Numbered from the stretch's first letter, positions 1-11,129 are shown. The stretch: DNA of 64,000 nucleotides from Hofstenia miamia (GCA_900660155.1 CABFPE010000166.1:467815-531814), one strand, 5' to 3'. Numbers and translations: made by a program. Notes: generated by a model from the letters alone, not told the origin.

Positions 1-1070
1 GTTTTTTATTGTTTTTGAAGAAGACATTTACAATAGTATTAAATATTAAGTTTGAAATAGTTGCCTGCTGGTTAATGCAGCCAATTTCCTTGGTTTTGAC
101 TATTTCACTTAATCTTTTAGTGGTAAAGCTTCGCAAAATTGATATTATTAATGACAAAATTGAATATATATTCAGCGAAATATATTTACTCTAAATTAGC
201 TGCAAGAGTTGCATCACCTGAATTGCATTTTAGCATAGAAATTTTAACCACTAAGTAACCAGCAATGTATAGGCCTTGGTACAGTATAAGACTTATTCGT
301 TTAACACTAAACTTAATTGAGATTAATAGCCTAAATTACAACATAGCACATAAAATAGTACACTAAATTATTTAAAATTCATTGTATTCAACAAGTCTAA
401 AGAACTCTATCTTATTGTCATCGTCTATCCTAGTATTGATCAAAATCTAGTGTTCATGTGCAGTACATTTTAACCTAGACGTAAGCGAATAAGTTGTTAA
501 GTTCAGATGACGCCCATATGGTTTGAATTGAATTAAGGTAATTTACATATTTTAAGAAAACATACAAGCATTAGAGGTAAATGAATTTTCCATTTAAAGT
601 ATCTTTATACTGCTAGATGTGTTATCAATTATGCTTATGAGTTAAATTTTGAACTTATAGTGCTGTCAAAATACATAAAATTCATGGGGTATGAGTTTTT
701 AGAATTCAAGGTTTTTGTTGCATCAAGCTATTCTCCTTAAATAACGTCACGGACAGATCAACCAGCCTAATTTTATGGCTACAGGTTAAGGGATGGGCAT
801 GGGCCCTACCCTTAACTGATAACAATATCAATCCCATCTAGGTTGTTGCAAATTATACTAGAAAATGACCAATTACTTTCAGACTATTTTTATTGTGGTG
901 TGATATAAAACTTCAGGATCCTACGACTCTTGAATTTACATTATGTCAAGCAAAGAGCATTAAGAACATTCAATTAATCAATTGAAATGAAAGAATTTTT
1001 CCTCTGAACTTACAGTATGCTACAACGACATTTCTTAAGTTTCATAAATAACGAGGTTGAAAGATTTAAT
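1..1070. other. AT-rich non-coding DNA
   Basis: No convincing coding region is visible on either strand. Open frames are short, AT-driven and of low complexity. The only structured item is the palindrome at 782-818, listed separately. Confidence 0.6.
782..818. repeat. near-perfect 37-bp palindrome
   Basis: The arms CAGGTTAAGGG and CCCTTAACTG face each other around a GC-rich centre containing GGGCATGGGCCC. The arms begin and end with CAG/CTG, like hAT-type termini. The GC-rich core resembles the element end at 42241-42290 (CTAAGGGAGGGGCATGGCCC), so this may be a minimal remnant of that family. It is a hairpin by sequence alone, with no evidence of function. Confidence 0.5.
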
Positions 1071-1379
1071 TTATTGTGAAATATTAAAAATATTTTTCTT
1101 GTTTCCCATGTTTATTAAATGTTTATGAATATTTTCACGAAAAAAAATAATTTCTTGCTCAAAAGTACCTACAACGAAAATAGCCGTTGTGTCCCAAATT
1201 GCAAGCAAACGAATCAGCACAACCGCAGAATTCTTTTTTCCAAAAAATTTCGCTGTTTGAAAACTTAAAATATTGAAACCAATGCCGAAAATACTAATGG
1301 TGAATCCAAAAAGATTAAAAGAATATGTAGCATTCCCAACCAAGTAGGCATTTCTTCTGCTCAGCTTTGTCAAATTCAT
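1071..1379 (-). CDS. possible exon of a rhodopsin-class GPCR (TM1-TM2)
   Basis: A 102-codon open frame starts MNLTKLSRRNAYLVGNAT, giving two N-glycosylation sequons (NLT, NAT) where a receptor N-terminus would be outside the cell. A hydrophobic segment follows (about residues 22-46) with a G..FN motif in the position of the TM1 GN motif. A short basic loop (AKFFGKK) comes next, then a second hydrophobic segment with LLAIWD, which fits the LAxxD motif of TM2. This is the arrangement of a class A receptor first exon. No downstream exons with TM3-TM7 were found on the minus strand within the remaining 1 kb, so it is either the start of a gene leaving the window or a fragment. An unrelated membrane protein is the alternative. 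Confidence 0.35.
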   Translation of the reverse strand: MNLTKLSRRNAYLVGNATYSFNLFGFTISIFGIGFNILSFQTAKFFGKKNSAVVLIRLLAIWDTTAIFVVGTFEQEIIFFRENIHKHLINMGNKKNIFNISQ

Positions 1380-1743
1380 CTAAATTTTCAATTTTTAAAC
1401 AAAATTGGTGCACAAGTTTTCTGTATTTACATTTAGCAATCACCGACATTTCAAAAAAAACAAAAGTCGCGCACTTACGCAACTTCTACTCAATTAGTAT
1501 ATCAAATATTAAGAAATATCAATTATATATATATATGCTAACTTCGAGCACTCAAATATATGATATTGAAAACATACTTTAAAAATGATTACCTTTCCGA
1601 AAATGCGCTAATATAATAGATTCTTTGAATAAATAAATTTATAAAAGCTAGAAATGCTGCAAAATACCGATTGGACAATCTTTGAAACTTGAAAACCAAT
1701 CATGGTATTTTTGCTCGTGCTCTAAAAAGCATAAGAACAATTT

Positions 1744-1780
<37 letters not shown>

Positions 1781-3309
1781 TAGGTGTGACGCAGCATTAG
1801 ATGATTTATCCAAATCTGACTGTTCTAGCAAAAATGTGTTAATACTAAACAATCCAGGCAATTTTTACAATTTGTGATTATTTCCAAAAAAATGTAAATA
1901 TTCATTTCATGATTCACTAAATAACATTGATATCTGTTCTGACAACTTCATTTCATCGTTAACTCGCGAAACTATGGCGCCTGGACAGATTTTGAGTGGA
2001 CCATCTAAGCAAAACCAGTGCTGATGCCATGTGCTGAGACTCTTTATTATGTGAACATTGGTTATTCGAATAACTTGAAATTTTTTGCAAAAATCGGATT
2101 TTCAATTGAAAAAAAGTTAAAAATATTGCTACTTTTCATATCATAAATAGTTTCTATCATAAATTTTCCTCCCGATAGGAAAGCAAACATACAAATTGAT
2201 GAGTTCAAATCAATTGGAATTTCAAATTTCCGAAAACACTTGAGATTATTGCTTGAAAATGCGGACAAAAAGGTTTGCAACAATAAATAGTTTGGGGTTA
2301 CATTCGTGAACAAAAGTGTTTGCAGTCCAATATTTTAAAAGATAAAAGGCTTATTTTGAAATCTTTACCAAATATGACCACCAGAATATATGAAAAATTC
2401 CTGGTAAGGCATCTGCTGGTATTCCATTGCATTTACGGAATCAGCACACCAAACTATACTTTTGTATACGTTCATTACAACTGTAATATCAAACTTTTTG
2501 AGATATTGGAGCAGGACGACGATTTTGAATTCTAATTTCGAGGTTAAAAAACAAAAGAACAGACTGATTATACTTCAATTCAAGAAAGTCTCTACAGTAC
2601 TATTAACCACACAATATATTCACGTCTATTCACTGACTGATGGGTCAAACAACAGTTTTTTCTCATAGTATATGTTGCTTAACTGAAGCATGAGAATATT
2701 TTAATCAAATTGCAAATTATGTTACTAGAAATTAATCCACACTAGTTCACTACAATTTGTTTATAGGAAACTAGTACCATTGTCCGACAAAGAGTACAAC
2801 TATCTCTTGTTATCGCGGTTTCTTTTAATTTAAAAAACAATGTAAATCTAAGACGATTATTTCACAATAATAGGTAAGATTCATATGAAAATGTGTTTTC
2901 AATTTGTATTCGATTTCCACAACTATGCTTAAACCTATTTCCATATTTTTCATAGATTTACATAGATTTTCCATAACTCATAAAACTAGTGATTATATTT
3001 TTGAGGGAAAAGTATTTTACTGGCTCAGTTCCACTTAGTCCGAATGGATGTTGCCCTAGTCACGCTTCATCCGAAATTTATGGTCTCATTAGCCTATTGG
3101 TCTCACCAATTAGCTTATATTTTAAACTAAATTAGCATAAATTTTCTGTGGTTTTCTAAAATCTGTTGTTTGAGGTGGTCTCAAACACACGTTAGTCTTG
3201 ATTTTAATGAAATAATTCGATCCATTAAATCCCATGCTACAGTGGTTTTGCAAAATCTGTGCAGACACGTACACGCACAGTAAATATTTGGAATTATTTC
3301 TTTCCGGAC
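1380..3309. other. non-coding stretch with a microsatellite
   Basis: No supported gene is present. It contains a (TA)n tract at 1748-1778. Around 2875-2985 a run of TTTCC/GGAAA-like words (CATATGAAAATG, TATTTCCATA, ATTTTCCATA) vaguely recalls the GGAAAT-rich hAT-like ends seen at 3.8, 8.4 and 12.0 kb. It could be the decayed left end of the copy that terminates at 3824. Confidence 0.45.
1748..1778. repeat. (TA)n microsatellite
   Basis: An uninterrupted TA dinucleotide run of about 31 bp. Similar tracts recur at about 11.1, 18.25, 23.4, 24.8, 32.85, 34.2 and 46.93 kb. Confidence 0.95.
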
Positions 3310-3689
3310 CTCATTCATGGCCATTTCAATATAACTCTTAGAAAAATTTTTCAGTTAATTTCATTTGCAAACATGTTCAAAATCTGAGCACAGTTTTAAA
3401 AAAATATAATTAAATATAACTTCAAATCATGCAATAAATTTATATGCATCACTAATTTTCTGTATATAAACATAATTATATGTACATTAGTTGCAGTATT
3501 GATAGAAAAATGTATCGCTGTTTTCAATTATTTTTATTCTTTTCCTACACCTGTTATGCAAAGCCTAATAGCGGCCCACTTTGGAGAACATGCACAAGGC
3601 TTTGCGTAATTCAGACTAATCACGGTTATTTTAATACATTTTATTTTGTTCATAAAAAATTTACATTTACTTAAATACTAATATCTGTT

Positions 3690-3824
3690 TTTTTAAGTTT
3701 GCATGTCTACTAATTTTCCATTATATTTCAATTTCATTAAATGATTTACATTTCAATTTCATCGGGATTTCTATAAGCTGGAAATGGAAAGTAATGGAAA
3801 TTTCAAATTGCATATGCAACGTTG
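3690..3824 (-). mobile_element. hAT-like element end (fragment)
   Basis: The sequence ending at 3824 reads, on the minus strand, CAACGTTGCATATG followed by GGAAAT/ATTTCC-type subterminal words. The start of the element at 8375 is CAGGGTTGCATATG with the same kind of words, so 12 of the first 14 bases match. This is therefore probably one terminus of the same repeat family. The other terminus is not recognisable with confidence. Because the surrounding block is duplicated in the assembly, the same end also appears at about 4915. Confidence 0.55.
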
Positions 3825-3984
3825 TATGCATTCAATTTGCTTACTTAGTGGACGTTGCAAAACAAAGTGAAAATTCCGTTTTGAATTGTTGCATGATACA
3901 ATCCATCATATACATGCAAAACAACTCTTCGTTAATAATACCGCACAAATTTATGCAGCATAAATAGATATACTACTATTTGCA

Positions 3985-4152
3985 TTCCCATGTAAATAAA
4001 TTTGTCAAAAAATTGCCAAATGTTTGGAAAGGTTTGCAAAACGTTTTCAAATATTTGGCAAATTTTCCATATAATGTGCAGACTTTCCAAGAATTTGCCA
4101 AATGTATTGCAAACTTTCTCAGATATTTGGAAAGCTTGCCAAATTTTGGGCT
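3985..4152. repeat. cluster of TTTGCCAAA / TTTGGAAA degenerate repeats
   Basis: About ten imperfect copies of a roughly 9-bp word (TTGCCAAAT, TTTGGAAAG, TTTGCAAAA, ATTTGGCAAA) occur in both orientations within 170 bp. Dense short inverted words like this are typical of subterminal regions of DNA transposons. The same cluster recurs at 5076-5243 and 6142-6309 in the assembly copies. Confidence 0.6.
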
Positions 4153-4399
4153 AAGTCATTTTTTTAGAATTTATGAACTATATTAAGCAGTTACACTCAT
4201 ACATTTATGAAAAGCATTTAACTTTCGTCAGCTTTAGTTATTTATAACAGCAGTTGATTAAACTGCCTTCACAGTATACATTAGAGTGCATTCATAAAAC
4301 GCAGAGACTCAAGACTGAATAATCATGGTCTAAACTAGAGCAATCATTTGCCAACCAATTGCAACAATGCACTGGCATGTCAGCAGACAAGATCATAAT

Positions 4400-4400
4400 N
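4400..4400. other. single-N assembly join
   Basis: One ambiguous base separates 4173-4399 from a block that repeats 3310-4172 exactly. The flank to the left (4173-4399) is not found elsewhere in the window. Confidence 0.9.
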
Positions 4401-5263
4401 CTCATTCATGGCCATTTCAATATAACTCTTAGAAAAATTTTTCAGTTAATTTCATTTGCAAACATGTTCAAAATCTGAGCACAGTTTTAAAAAAATATAA
4501 TTAAATATAACTTCAAATCATGCAATAAATTTATATGCATCACTAATTTTCTGTATATAAACATAATTATATGTACATTAGTTGCAGTATTGATAGAAAA
4601 ATGTATCGCTGTTTTCAATTATTTTTATTCTTTTCCTACACCTGTTATGCAAAGCCTAATAGCGGCCCACTTTGGAGAACATGCACAAGGCTTTGCGTAA
4701 TTCAGACTAATCACGGTTATTTTAATACATTTTATTTTGTTCATAAAAAATTTACATTTACTTAAATACTAATATCTGTTTTTTTAAGTTTGCATGTCTA
4801 CTAATTTTCCATTATATTTCAATTTCATTAAATGATTTACATTTCAATTTCATCGGGATTTCTATAAGCTGGAAATGGAAAGTAATGGAAATTTCAAATT
4901 GCATATGCAACGTTGTATGCATTCAATTTGCTTACTTAGTGGACGTTGCAAAACAAAGTGAAAATTCCGTTTTGAATTGTTGCATGATACAATCCATCAT
5001 ATACATGCAAAACAACTCTTCGTTAATAATACCGCACAAATTTATGCAGCATAAATAGATATACTACTATTTGCATTCCCATGTAAATAAATTTGTCAAA
5101 AAATTGCCAAATGTTTGGAAAGGTTTGCAAAACGTTTTCAAATATTTGGCAAATTTTCCATATAATGTGCAGACTTTCCAAGAATTTGCCAAATGTATTG
5201 CAAACTTTCTCAGATATTTGGAAAGCTTGCCAAATTTTGGGCTAAGTCATTTTTTTAGAATTT
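4401..5263. repeat. 863-bp block, copy 2
   Basis: Apparently identical to 3310-4172. It continues directly into the GGGTC-rich element at 5263, whereas copy 1 continues into unrelated sequence after the shared word TTAGAATTT. Confidence 0.85.
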
Positions 5264-6136
5264 GGGTCGGCTCGGGTTGTGGGTCCCGCTTGTCGGGTCG
5301 GGTCATGGGTGAAAATTTTGAAAATTGCCGGGTCAGAGAAATGTATATTTTGAAGGATTTCTCTGAAATATTAATGGAAAACAAACTATGCATTGCTTTT
5401 TAGTATGCAACCTAGTATGCTATAAAAACTCTTAAATGAATTTTAATGACATTGATCATGTTAGTTTTGTCAAATTTCTGCAAATACAACTCGGGTCAAA
5501 AGCTGACTGTCTGACCCAGTCACGTATCGAGGGTCAAAATACCATGGGTCGGGTCAGATCATTGGTCAATTGACTGCGGGTCGGGTTGGGTGGTGGGTCA
5601 AAATATGTGAATCGTTTGCCACTGTGGTACAAGGTACACATGGCAGCACCTTCATTTACTCTATTGCTTAAAGTCCTCTGTAGGTCAGGGACTCTGTACA
5701 GTGACACGGCCTCTAAGATATTCACGCTTACCAGGAATCGCTTCATGGAGGCTGTTTTATTACGACGGTTTGATGGCATGGTCCTTTGGTTCCCAGTGTC
5801 AAACACATAATACTCGAATATCGTGCAAATGTTGAATAAATTAGAGATTATTGCGGCGGGAAATAGTTAAATTTGTTGTGGCTAGGGCTAGCCACGAGTA
5901 GAGTCAGTAAAAAGTACCATTTCGTTTAATTTCCACACAACACCTACATTTTGTCTAAGTTTGATGAAAACAGGTACGATGGAGCCTGAGTTATGAACGT
6001 ATCAGGTCGACTCGAAATCTGGTCAGTGTGGGTAACTGTTTTGAGCTATAATGGGTCATGTCACATATGTTGAATTTGAAATTTGGTCGGGTCGGATTTG
6101 ATCACTTTAAATGAAAATTATGGTTCACACCCATTT
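5072..6136. repeat. 1065-bp block, copy 1
   Basis: Reads as identical to 6138-7202 at a constant offset of 1066, and the second copy begins right after a single N at 6137. It contains the TTTGCCAAA cluster and the whole GGGTC-rich element. Most simply an unmerged overlap between contigs. Confidence 0.85.
5263..6134. mobile_element. GGGTC-rich repeat element of unknown class
   Basis: The left edge is a dense array of GGGTC/GGGTCGGGTC words, in strong GC contrast to the AT-rich flanks. More occur at 5480-5600 (including inverted GACCC), and GGTCGGGTCGG lies at about 6086-6098. The element seems to start TGGGTCGG at 5263 and to end in ACCCA at about 6134, giving a minimal TGGGT/ACCCA terminal inversion. 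Internal open frames (5586-5810 + and 5534-5806 -) overlap antiparallel and match no family I recognise. The left edge coincides with the point where the otherwise identical copy at 4172 diverges, which supports it as an element border. No clear target duplication was found. Confidence 0.5.
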
Positions 6137-6137
6137 N
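6137..6137. other. single-N assembly join
   Basis: One N precedes a block that repeats 5072-6136. Same pattern as the join at 4400. Confidence 0.9.
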
Positions 6138-7202
6138 TGCATTCCCATGTAAATAAATTTGTCAAAAAATTGCCAAATGTTTGGAAAGGTTTGCAAAACG
6201 TTTTCAAATATTTGGCAAATTTTCCATATAATGTGCAGACTTTCCAAGAATTTGCCAAATGTATTGCAAACTTTCTCAGATATTTGGAAAGCTTGCCAAA
6301 TTTTGGGCTAAGTCATTTTTTTAGAATTTGGGTCGGCTCGGGTTGTGGGTCCCGCTTGTCGGGTCGGGTCATGGGTGAAAATTTTGAAAATTGCCGGGTC
6401 AGAGAAATGTATATTTTGAAGGATTTCTCTGAAATATTAATGGAAAACAAACTATGCATTGCTTTTTAGTATGCAACCTAGTATGCTATAAAAACTCTTA
6501 AATGAATTTTAATGACATTGATCATGTTAGTTTTGTCAAATTTCTGCAAATACAACTCGGGTCAAAAGCTGACTGTCTGACCCAGTCACGTATCGAGGGT
6601 CAAAATACCATGGGTCGGGTCAGATCATTGGTCAATTGACTGCGGGTCGGGTTGGGTGGTGGGTCAAAATATGTGAATCGTTTGCCACTGTGGTACAAGG
6701 TACACATGGCAGCACCTTCATTTACTCTATTGCTTAAAGTCCTCTGTAGGTCAGGGACTCTGTACAGTGACACGGCCTCTAAGATATTCACGCTTACCAG
6801 GAATCGCTTCATGGAGGCTGTTTTATTACGACGGTTTGATGGCATGGTCCTTTGGTTCCCAGTGTCAAACACATAATACTCGAATATCGTGCAAATGTTG
6901 AATAAATTAGAGATTATTGCGGCGGGAAATAGTTAAATTTGTTGTGGCTAGGGCTAGCCACGAGTAGAGTCAGTAAAAAGTACCATTTCGTTTAATTTCC
7001 ACACAACACCTACATTTTGTCTAAGTTTGATGAAAACAGGTACGATGGAGCCTGAGTTATGAACGTATCAGGTCGACTCGAAATCTGGTCAGTGTGGGTA
7101 ACTGTTTTGAGCTATAATGGGTCATGTCACATATGTTGAATTTGAAATTTGGTCGGGTCGGATTTGATCACTTTAAATGAAAATTATGGTTCACACCCAT
7201 TT
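6138..7202. repeat. 1065-bp block, copy 2 (with second GGGTC-rich element)
   Basis: Apparently identical to 5072-6136. It carries the GGGTC-rich element at about 6329-7200 and then continues into unique sequence (TTTTGTGGTAGATG) at 7201. Confidence 0.85.
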
Positions 7203-7821
7203 TTGTGGTAGATGTATAATTTAGTAGATTAAATAATATTGAAAACTGTGAGTAGTGACCTACCAAAATGATACCAATTTCCACTGGAGTGGCAAAGGGC
7301 AATAGACTGGGTTTTACAATAAATAATTGAAACAGCAGGGAATGTTTTTCACTTTAGAATTGCAAGAACTGTATTTCTTACTCCATCCCTATGGGAAAAT
7401 GCGAAAACTAAAAATTGCAACATTAAGAAACTCATGCTTCTGAAAATCAAAGTAACATTTATTGAAAATTAATTGTTTACATATTCTATATCAGGGCTCT
7501 GTCAATTTGAGTCTGGATATTAATTTTATATGGGCCGTGTCGAGTCCAATGTTTTTCGGCCTGCTTACAATTATGAATGGAACCAGGTGTATTCATGAAT
7601 CTGGTATGGGGTGGAGGAGAACTGGAACTAAATTCCATGGTGCTAATTTTAAATCAGAGCTTTAAAATTCTGGTTCCGCAAGGCTTCACTGAAATGAAAT
7701 GTGAGTAATTCAACTACTATGGTTTTAAGATATTCAACAAATATTGCTCAATGTTGCAAATGCATGCTTAATGTCGATATTTCTTAGTAATTTTAGAAAT
7801 CATTGGCCGCTTTAAAAGCAT
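7203..7821. other. non-coding stretch
   Basis: Unique AT-rich DNA with only short open frames. Nothing is recognisable on either strand. Confidence 0.5.
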
Positions 7822-8000
7822 AGCCGCTCTACATATAGAGTTTGCTAATACGTTTCAAGGAATTGCTAAGGAAACATTTATGGAGCATTTCCTACTTGAA
7901 GTCGAGAGAATCTTTGGAAAATTTCAAGTAACTTGGAGAGCAATTGAATTTCTTGAAGTTCGACTCTTCTGCCGTTTGGAATTCATCAAAGGGTTTGCGT
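7822..8000 (+). repeat. dispersed repeat, copy A
   Basis: About 180 bp align to the reverse complement of 61334-61520 with scattered mismatches and small gaps. Shared words include GAATCTTTGG, AATTTCAAGT, TTGAATTTCTTGAAG and GAATTCATCAAA. An interspersed repeat of unknown class; no coding capacity or terminal repeats seen. Confidence 0.75.
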
Positions 8001-8374
8001 AGTTTAATTCAACATTTTTGATATCTACATTTGCGATGCAATTTAGAATATATTGCTAACACAATAATTTTATAAATTTACTTTTACGAAATATCTAGTA
8101 AAAAGTTACACTTTTGTATTCAAAAATGATTTGAAGGAAAGTTCTCGATATTAGTTGTCTTGCATACATGTAGATTAAGAAAGACCCAGGTGGCTATCAG
8201 CAACACCAGCTAAATGAAACCGTGGAGAGAGGGATACTTAAGAGATTTCATGCATTTTATGTGGATTTCTATTATTCCTGATGTGTATTTCAATTTTTTG
8301 AATAAAGTTTGTACATAGCAAAAGCACTTTAGGATTTCTGATCATCACCAATCAAATTCAAACTTGAACAAAGC
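8001..8374. other. non-coding stretch
   Basis: No gene or repeat signature is recognised between the dispersed repeat and the hAT-like element. Confidence 0.5.
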
Positions 8375-9014
8375 CAGGGTTGCATATGAAAATGGAAATT
8401 TCCATTCCATTCCATTTCCAGAGTGTGGAAATTCAAATGGAAATTATTTTATAGAATGGAAATGAAATGGAAATTTATGGAAATGATGTTTCAAAAAAGA
8501 CATTCTCAACGCTATTGAAAAATCTTCAAAACACCCTAAATATATCCAACCATAAATATAATCTTTAAGAACAGTCGCAATATGCATTAAAATTACCAAA
8601 ATTAATTAGAATCATGCAAAGTAGAACTAATACAACAACAAAAATTTGTTAATCTCAAATGATTTTGATAAAATAATACACAGGTACAGCTAAAGCAAGT
8701 CTAACTTCCATGCGTAAACTTGGAAAATGTCGCCCATGATTTCAAGTATTTTAAAGACTTTTGTGAAACTTAGCATTTTTATTAATTCTGGTTCCAGCCC
8801 TGCATGTGCAAATGTACATTCTTAATATTAATAAACTTAGCAACAGTACAGTAAGTTTGTGATGCATTCGTGTTTACTGTATGAAAATTTCCATATACCA
8901 TCTCCATAGCTTTACATTATTAAACTTTAAATGGATTTTTACTGAACTATGGAACTGAATTTAACGAAAATAATTAATATTTATGAAATTGAAATTTTAA
9001 TATCTCAATAAAAA

Positions 9015-9135
9015 ATGCGAAGTCTTAAGAGCATCGAAAATGCTCTTCAAATGATCTTCAAGTTCTTCCTATCCTGAAAGAACTTCTGAAGAAGTTAAAT
9101 TGCAGTTGTGATGCTTGAAGAGTCCCTGAAGAACA
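9015..9135. repeat. CTTC/GAAG-rich repeat cluster, left
   Basis: Multiple degenerate words such as GCTCTTCAAATG, CTTCTGAAGAAG and CTTGAAGAGTCC. A mirrored cluster lies at 11360-11535. The pair may mark the subterminal zones of an element nested inside the hAT-like one. Confidence 0.5.
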
Positions 9136-9590
9136 TGTTTAAAAATTCAACTGCATTTATGTTTTAACCTGATGATCACCCTGATTTCCAAAATCCAGAA
9201 AAATGATGATAGCATATTGATTTACAGTCTAATTATTATTTGTGAGGGCATATTTTTGAAAAATTGTAGATCGCCATCTATTGTGAGAACTAAGAACATT
9301 TGAATCGGGGTTATTAATAGATTTATTTGCAGATAGATAAAAATTAGAATGAAATATGGAAATTCCAGTCATAATTGATTGCATTAACAATGATTTTAGC
9401 AAAACTACTAGATTAATTAAGGAATTTGTGCAAAATAAAATATATATTTATTAGGATAAAAATCGATAAGAAATGCAATAAAATAATAGATATAGACCGA
9501 TAGCGTTGCATAATTAACCAAATTCGTAGAACGGGGTAGATAATATTTAAGGATATTTGAGCAGAAATTCATAAAATAATACATTATTAA

Positions 9591-9795
9591 CACTAGAAAG
9601 ACCATTGCTCCTTGTGATTCTTTTTCATGCATCATTTCAAAATAGAACATTATGTAAAAAATGAAAAAAAAATTATACATGCAAATTCAAATGGATTATC
9701 AGTTTATTTGTTGGTGCTAATATCTGCAGTTGTTTTTAATGAATGCATACACAAGTAAACAAATTCTAATTTTGACACATTTGGTCTTTCTAGTG
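9591..9795. mobile_element. 205-bp piggyBac-type MITE
   Basis: Terminal inverted repeats CACTAGAAAGACCA are perfect over 14 bp. TTAA flanks both sides (9587-9590 and 9796-9799), the obligate target of piggyBac transposons. There is no coding capacity. The open frame that crosses it on the minus strand (9417-9680) is AT-driven and not a gene. The perfect terminal repeats suggest a fairly recent insertion into the hAT-like element. Confidence 0.85.
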
Positions 9796-11093
9796 TTAAA
9801 CAAATTACAAGATATAAAAGTATATTTATATATATTTAAAAATTTAATAGATAGCAACTACTGCGCACTGGCTACTAATACATGCAAGCATCATTATGTC
9901 TAGAGCCATTCTAACATCAAATATTGCGATTATGATAAATAAACTACGCGCACTACACGTAAGCAACAATAAAAGAAATACGAAGCAACAAAAATAATGA
10001 AAATACCAGTTTAATTAACATTTTCAAGTCTCCGGTATTTATTGGATTTTTTAAACAAATGGCAACAATAAACATTGAAGCTATTAACTTTCTTAGAATG
10101 CAAGAATATATATCATATATTAGCTAATTATATTATTATAACAAATAACTATGATGGTAATATTGTGTATCATTTTTATTGTCTCAATATTGTTTATTAT
10201 TGCAACAAGATTTTACATATGTAGTGCATGTGTTTACCCTACTAAATATTTGCATTTTTGGCAGAACAATGAATATTTTGGGTAGAATGGGAGCAGCTGC
10301 TTGGGATTAGGGTTAGGGTTCCGACATAAAAATAACAAGATTAAAAACCACTTTTGAATTCTAAAGTAAGTTAAAAATTGTTTCATGTTAGCTGTTAAAA
10401 GATTGTATAGTATCAACCCAAACGCATCTAATTTATCTACTTTATATAATAATAATAAAATTTGAGAATTAGTTGTAATATCTGATGTTTAATTTTGTCG
10501 CTCAGATGAGCCTTTTTATGTATTTCCAAATCTAACAATTAATTTTTTAGCAACATTCTATTTTGAATTTTCAATAAATGCTAAGGGGAATTATGATATT
10601 TAATATTATCTATGTAAATTCTGTTTTAGATTCGTGAAAACAAAACAATCAACGTTCGCTAGTTCGTACATAAACATTTAATCTGTGCCTATCAAATTAT
10701 AAATCAATTGTTTAGTTTATAGCAATGAAGATATTCCTACAGAGGTTGATAAAATGTTTCATTGGATATATGATATGATTGCTGATATTATTTTTGTTAA
10801 TTGTTCTAATTAGTATTTTTAGAGCGATTGATGATATAGTGACGTTTGTTTAGACTTCTTAATAGTTTGTCATCATTGTTCATATGTTAATCATGTAATA
10901 TTTTATAATTTTGTATAAAATTAAATTTGAAAAGCTCATGTTTCATCTCAAATATTTTAATCCATCAGCATAAAAACCTTCGAATTTTATTCAAAGTTGC
11001 TTCATGGAGCAAATTCAATTTTAGATAACGATGGTCTTAATTGAATATCGGTATGTCATGTTATTTTTAGTATTTCAAGTTTTCGATTTGTAT

Positions 11094-11099
<6 letters not shown>

Positions 11100-11129
<30 letters not shown>
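11100..11129. repeat. (TA)n microsatellite
   Basis: A TA tract preceded by a short CA stretch. A second TA tract follows the single N at 11249 (11250-11262), so the N probably marks a join across microsatellite sequence. Confidence 0.9.

Larger units (their letters stand above)
3310..4172. repeat. 863-bp block, copy 1 of a duplicated segment
   Basis: Reads as identical to 4401-5263 at a constant offset of 1091. It diverges exactly where the second copy enters the GGGTC-rich element. The second copy starts immediately after a single N at 4400. The block carries a GGAAAT-rich hAT-like end (to 3824) and a TTTGCCAAA-type repeat cluster (3985-4152). The single-N boundary and apparent identity suggest an unmerged contig overlap or two haplotypes rather than a recent genomic duplication. 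Confidence 0.85.

Noticed and set aside
3480-3674. Identical 64-codon frames at 3480 and 4571 as a duplicated gene
   Set aside because: They lie within blocks that are probably unmerged assembly overlaps, and the protein has no recognisable feature.
5534-5810. Antiparallel 90- and 74-codon frames in the GGGTC element
   Set aside because: They overlap each other almost completely and match no family; probably by-products of GC-rich repeat sequence.
9417-9680. 87-codon hydrophobic minus-strand frame
   Set aside because: It crosses the border of the piggyBac-type MITE and is made of F/Y/I/M codons expected from AT-rich DNA.
10302-10322. GATTAGGGTTAGGGTTCCG, telomere-like repeats
   Set aside because: Only two TTAGGG units with no array around them; chance or a minor interstitial trace.
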